Below are positions 61,431 through 64,000 of a DNA stretch of 64,000 nucleotides, piece after piece; position 1 is the stretch's first letter, and the number at the start of each line of letters is the position of its first letter. Made by a program: the position numbers and the translations under genes. Under the pieces are notes generated by a model, which was not told the origin of the DNA, did no database searches, and saw only the letters and a program-made list of their open reading frames with translations. Location of the stretch: assembly GCF_000966195.1 (NCBI RefSeq), contig NZ_LAHL01000038.1:42229-106228 (forward strand), given 5' to 3'. This DNA comes from Domibacillus robiginosus (GTDB lineage: Bacteria; Bacillota; Bacilli; Bacillales; Domibacillaceae).

Positions 61431-62537
61431 TTAATTGTTAAAAAAGTTTTCCGTAAAATAAGGCTGATCCTCTTCATTCAGTGCCACGCCTACACCCAGG
61501 TAACGGAAGTCATTATTTAAAATATTTTTCCGGTGGCCGGCAGAGTTCATCAGACCCTCGTGAGCAAAAATACTGCTGAATTGCCCGTAAGCAAGGTTTT
61601 CACCAGCCGCTGTAAAACGGATACCATCTTCCTCCATTCGATCAAATGGTGACTGTCCGTCAAGGTTTGTATGATCGAAATATACATGCTGTGCCATATC
61701 CTGACTATGTTTACGGGCGGTCACGCTAATTGGGTCATCCCATGTCAGCACCGGCAGTTCATGCATAACTCGCGCAGCGTTTGTTACGTCAAACAGCTGG
61801 TACTCAAATCCTTTGCGAAGCGCCGTGCTGTTTTCGCCATACATATTCTTTTTGGCTGCTTCAAGATCTTCGTCTACAATAAGGATCGCTGTGACCGTAT
61901 TCTCCTCGTGTACATCATAAAAAATGGTTACATAGCTGTCGTCTACATGATAGTAATCATGTTCATTTGTTTCATTTAAAATATAATATGTGAGTCCTTT
62001 GCGCATTTTGTCCATCGGTTCACCCATTTTGGCACGTACCGTTTCCTTTGGCGTATTTAAAGCAATGCCATTTTGGGCAGAAATTAAATTATGACTTGTG
62101 TAAAGACCGTTCACACGATTTTCCTCATCATACGAAACCATCAAAAAGTTCTGGTACTTCTCGTGATAAGCATACCATTCGGTTCCATACTCATTTTCAG
62201 AATGCCGTTTTGGAGCGCCGACTTCCTGTTCTACCTTCGAACGGCTGTCTCCCAATTGAATGTTGTATACAGAAAAGGTTTGAGATTCCGGTGCAGCCAA
62301 TGCAGGCTGTTCAGCTTGTTCAGCAGGCTTCGGCGAGATGCCGACAAGGCTTTTTACTTCACCCGTGACTTTCTCGACAGTGCCAGTTACAGCAGAACTT
62401 TCTCTGATATTTTCCAGCTGATCACTGATCACATCCATAAAAGCTAAATTTACATAAGGCTCGGCATACTCTTCCCAAAGCGGCCGTGTATTAAAAGCTA
62501 TAACAAGCAGCAGAACAACAGATAGTATTTTTTTCAA
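61431..62537 (-). CDS. Secreted CAP-domain protein (YlbC-like)
   Basis: The 368-residue protein begins with a signal or anchor segment, ILSVVLLLVIAFNTRPLW. A CAP-associated N-terminal domain follows (QLGDSRSKVEQEVGAPKRHS and NGLYTSHNLI). The C-terminal SCP/PR1 (CAP) domain has HSQDMAQHVYFDHTN, GENLAYGQ and HRKNILNNDFRYLGVGVA. B. subtilis YlbC has the same architecture. The function is unknown; an extracellular role, possibly in spore-envelope or protein interaction, is assumed from the family. A GGGAGAACGGAGTG region precedes the ATG. Confidence 0.9.
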   Translation of the reverse strand: MKKILSVVLLLVIAFNTRPLWEEYAEPYVNLAFMDVISDQLENIRESSAVTGTVEKVTGEVKSLVGISPKPAEQAEQPALAAPESQTFSVYNIQLGDSRSKVEQEVGAPKRHSENEYGTEWYAYHEKYQNFLMVSYDEENRVNGLYTSHNLISAQNGIALNTPKETVRAKMGEPMDKMRKGLTYYILNETNEHDYYHVDDSYVTIFYDVHEENTVTAILIVDEDLEAAKKNMYGENSTALRKGFEYQLFDVTNAARVMHELPVLTWDDPISVTARKHSQDMAQHVYFDHTNLDGQSPFDRMEEDGIRFTAAGENLAYGQFSSIFAHEGLMNSAGHRKNILNNDFRYLGVGVALNEEDQPYFTENFFNN

Positions 62538-62586
62538 TCATTCACACTCCGTTCTCCCTCCATTTTACCGGAAAACGGTCTGCTTT

Positions 62587-63582
62587 TCACGCAAATCGAT
62601 AGTAGATCAGCAGGAAAGTGGATAGAACAAATAAAAAATTAAGAAATACAAATACAAATTGATCCAGTTTCGTTTTGTGAAGCTTAATAGGCGGATTATA
62701 AAATGACACGCCTTCGATAATAAAGATAAGTAAAACAATGTGAATCATAAAATGACCGATTATTTCGGTGAAGCCAAACAGCAGCGTAGTTGAGATAAAA
62801 ATGATCGTCACGACGAAGGCAACAACCCGGTTTAAAATACCGACCACAAGCAAATAGCCGACGACAAATTCAATAAAAGCGGCCATGACAATAAAAACGG
62901 CTGGATCAAATCCAAATGTCGGCACATGGTGGTTCTCTACAATATCAAGCGCCATTGATGGATATACCCATTTTTCAACGGCTACCCAGCACAAAGACAA
63001 ACCAGTTCCTAGGTACAAGAAAGGAAAGCCTTTTGATTCAAATGGTGTTTTTCCCACAAGCAGGACAGCGATAATAGCAATGTAAAAACCATAATCGAGC
63101 ATATGGAAAAGACCATTGTGTATGGTCACATAAATGAATAACCCGAGAAGAATCAATGCGCCTGCTTTTGTGGCCAGATGGTGTGGGATCATTAACAAAA
63201 GAATAGCAGCCCATACAAACACCCAAACGGCTGGCTGCTCAATCAAGAACTCCGGTGCAAACAGTGTTCCGCTCATCACCTGTACAAGCAAAGCAGCGGC
63301 AGTTCCGTACTTTAATAAATAACGTGAATAGGGGCGCAACCGGGACAAGCGTTGGTCCCATCTTTGAATAGGCGGCCAACTGGTTGTTTTCGGTATTAAA
63401 AGAGCTAAAAAGCCAAGTAAAACGGCAATCGTAAGGGACAAACCAAGAAAGAAAGGTGATAGAATATGCTCGATTGCTTCTTTTTGTGGCGTAGTTTCTG
63501 TGAACCACTTTACATGCGCTTTTGTAAACAAAGGGGACATCATTACGACAAAAGCTATTAAAAAAAACAATATCTTTTTCAT
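62587..63582 (-). CDS. DoxX-like multi-pass membrane protein
   Basis: The 331-residue protein has eight to ten hydrophobic segments and opens with a signal-like FFLIAFVVMMSPLFTKAHVKWF. The C-terminal half has DIVENHHVPTFGFDPAVFIV and FIEFVVGYLLVVGILNRVVA, resembling the DoxX core. The function is unknown. It is divergent from the malic enzyme gene. Confidence 0.75.
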   Translation of the reverse strand: MKKILFFLIAFVVMMSPLFTKAHVKWFTETTPQKEAIEHILSPFFLGLSLTIAVLLGFLALLIPKTTSWPPIQRWDQRLSRLRPYSRYLLKYGTAAALLVQVMSGTLFAPEFLIEQPAVWVFVWAAILLLMIPHHLATKAGALILLGLFIYVTIHNGLFHMLDYGFYIAIIAVLLVGKTPFESKGFPFLYLGTGLSLCWVAVEKWVYPSMALDIVENHHVPTFGFDPAVFIVMAAFIEFVVGYLLVVGILNRVVAFVVTIIFISTTLLFGFTEIIGHFMIHIVLLIFIIEGVSFYNPPIKLHKTKLDQFVFVFLNFLFVLSTFLLIYYRFA

Positions 63583-63708
63583 AGGGATAGTTTTTCCTTA
63601 AGCAGATCCCTTATACATCATACAGTGAGGAAGCAAATAAAAAATAAATATACCACTTGTGATTAAATTCACATAATTTTTTAAGTTTTTTATGCAGAAA
63701 AATCTGAT

Positions 63709-63722
63709 TGAAAGCGCTATGA
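63709..63722 (+). promoter_or_regulatory. CcpA cre site before the malic enzyme gene
   Basis: TGAAAGCGCTATGA matches the cre consensus at 13 of 14 positions and lies 43 bp before the start codon, near the expected promoter or transcription start. Confidence 0.65.
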
Positions 63723-63764
63723 TAGAGAAAGGAAGTTTTTTATTTTAATGGAGGTACAACAAGC

Positions 63765-64000
63765 ATGGCATACAATAAGTTAATTCGTACGTTAATGATT
63801 GAAATTCCATCGATTCCGGGCAGCCTCGGGAAAGCAGCAACAGCTATTGGGCTGCGCGGCGGTGACATTGGTGAGGTAGAAACAATTAAAGTGGGTCCGG
63901 CTTACACGCAGCGAGATATCACGATACAAATTGAGCGGGAAGAGCAGCTAAAGGAAATTATCGAAAGCATCAATGCACTGGAAGGTTTCCACGTGCAGGC
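63765..64000 (+). CDS. NAD-dependent malic enzyme with N-terminal ACT domain, partial
   Basis: The frame is open from ATG 63765 to the window end (78 complete codons). It begins MAYNKLIRTLMIEIPSIPGS and continues GKAATAIGLRGGDIGEVETI, the ACT domain found at the start of many Bacillus malic enzymes. The catalytic part is outside the window. ATGGAGG lies before the start. The enzyme decarboxylates malate to pyruvate, and the cre box suggests carbon-catabolite control. Confidence 0.85.
   Translation, partial: MAYNKLIRTLMIEIPSIPGSLGKAATAIGLRGGDIGEVETIKVGPAYTQRDITIQIEREEQLKEIIESINALEGFHVQ

Overview
The window is chromosomal DNA from a low-to-moderate GC, endospore-forming Firmicute of the Bacillaceae. 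The evidence is strong AGGAGG-type ribosome binding sites with frequent TTG and GTG starts, CcpA-type cre boxes, a parS site of the Spo0J/ParB type, CotF-like spore coat proteins with a manganese catalase, and many genes whose closest relatives by eye are Bacillus subtilis Yes/Yte, YtbDE/YtcD, YwrABC, YuxK, YlbC and CadAC. The species cannot be fixed from the sequence alone. No rRNA, tRNA, CRISPR array, prophage or intact insertion sequence was seen.

Layout. 1-5.6 kb: a decayed ASCH-domain gene, a PAS histidine kinase, a DsbA-like oxidoreductase, a parS site, two small membrane proteins, and a cyclic-di-GMP-I riboswitch with its own terminator in front of a secreted protein; then an intergenic segment of palindromic repeats. 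5.6-10.3 kb: a Leloir galactose operon galK-galE-galT-galR with two candidate GalR operators at its promoter. 10.4-16.7 kb: a PfpI protein, then a LacI regulator with three copies of a 14-bp palindrome in front of an unassigned catabolic operon (HisD-like dehydrogenase, GntP permease, SDR, 3-hydroxyacyl-CoA-dehydrogenase-like protein). 16.7-17.7 kb: gene relics. 17.8-30.7 kb: a pectin/rhamnogalacturonan locus with a YesS-like AraC regulator, a divergently arranged LplABC/YtcQ-YteP-YtcP-type importer, YesL, GH43, GH105, GH28, an alpha/beta hydrolase and a pectinesterase, all apparently intracellular.

30.7-38.2 kb: a YtcD-YtbD-YtbE-like stress locus and a Fur-controlled siderophore uptake operon that starts with a ferredoxin-NADP reductase-type flavoprotein. 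38.3-43.5 kb: SodF-like superoxide dismutase, cadmium/zinc efflux CadA-CadC with two operators, a broken YnfA gene, CtaG and a DUF2243 protein. 43.6-48.8 kb: an esterase, an orphan LacI regulator with two operators exactly 100 bp apart beside a truncated HAD gene, a two-gene chromate transporter, an MFS relic and an Lrp-type regulator. 48.9-54.6 kb: a DCC thiol-disulfide protein, an EAL c-di-GMP phosphodiesterase, an MFS transporter, two very small genes, spore-coat-like genes and Mn catalase, and a tautomerase. 54.8-64 kb: adenine deaminase with an alkyltransferase-like protein, a membrane-anchored FAD oxidoreductase with a half-size MFS protein, MarR/azoreductase, a cold-shock protein, a CAP-domain protein, a membrane protein, and the start of a malic enzyme.

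Points that stand out: the c-di-GMP riboswitch whose terminator also covers the ribosome binding site, the unassigned HisD/GntP operon with its unusually symmetric operator array, a ~113-bp hairpin repeat present twice in opposite orientation, a parS site between metabolic genes, and at least six gene relics, which show ongoing local gene loss.
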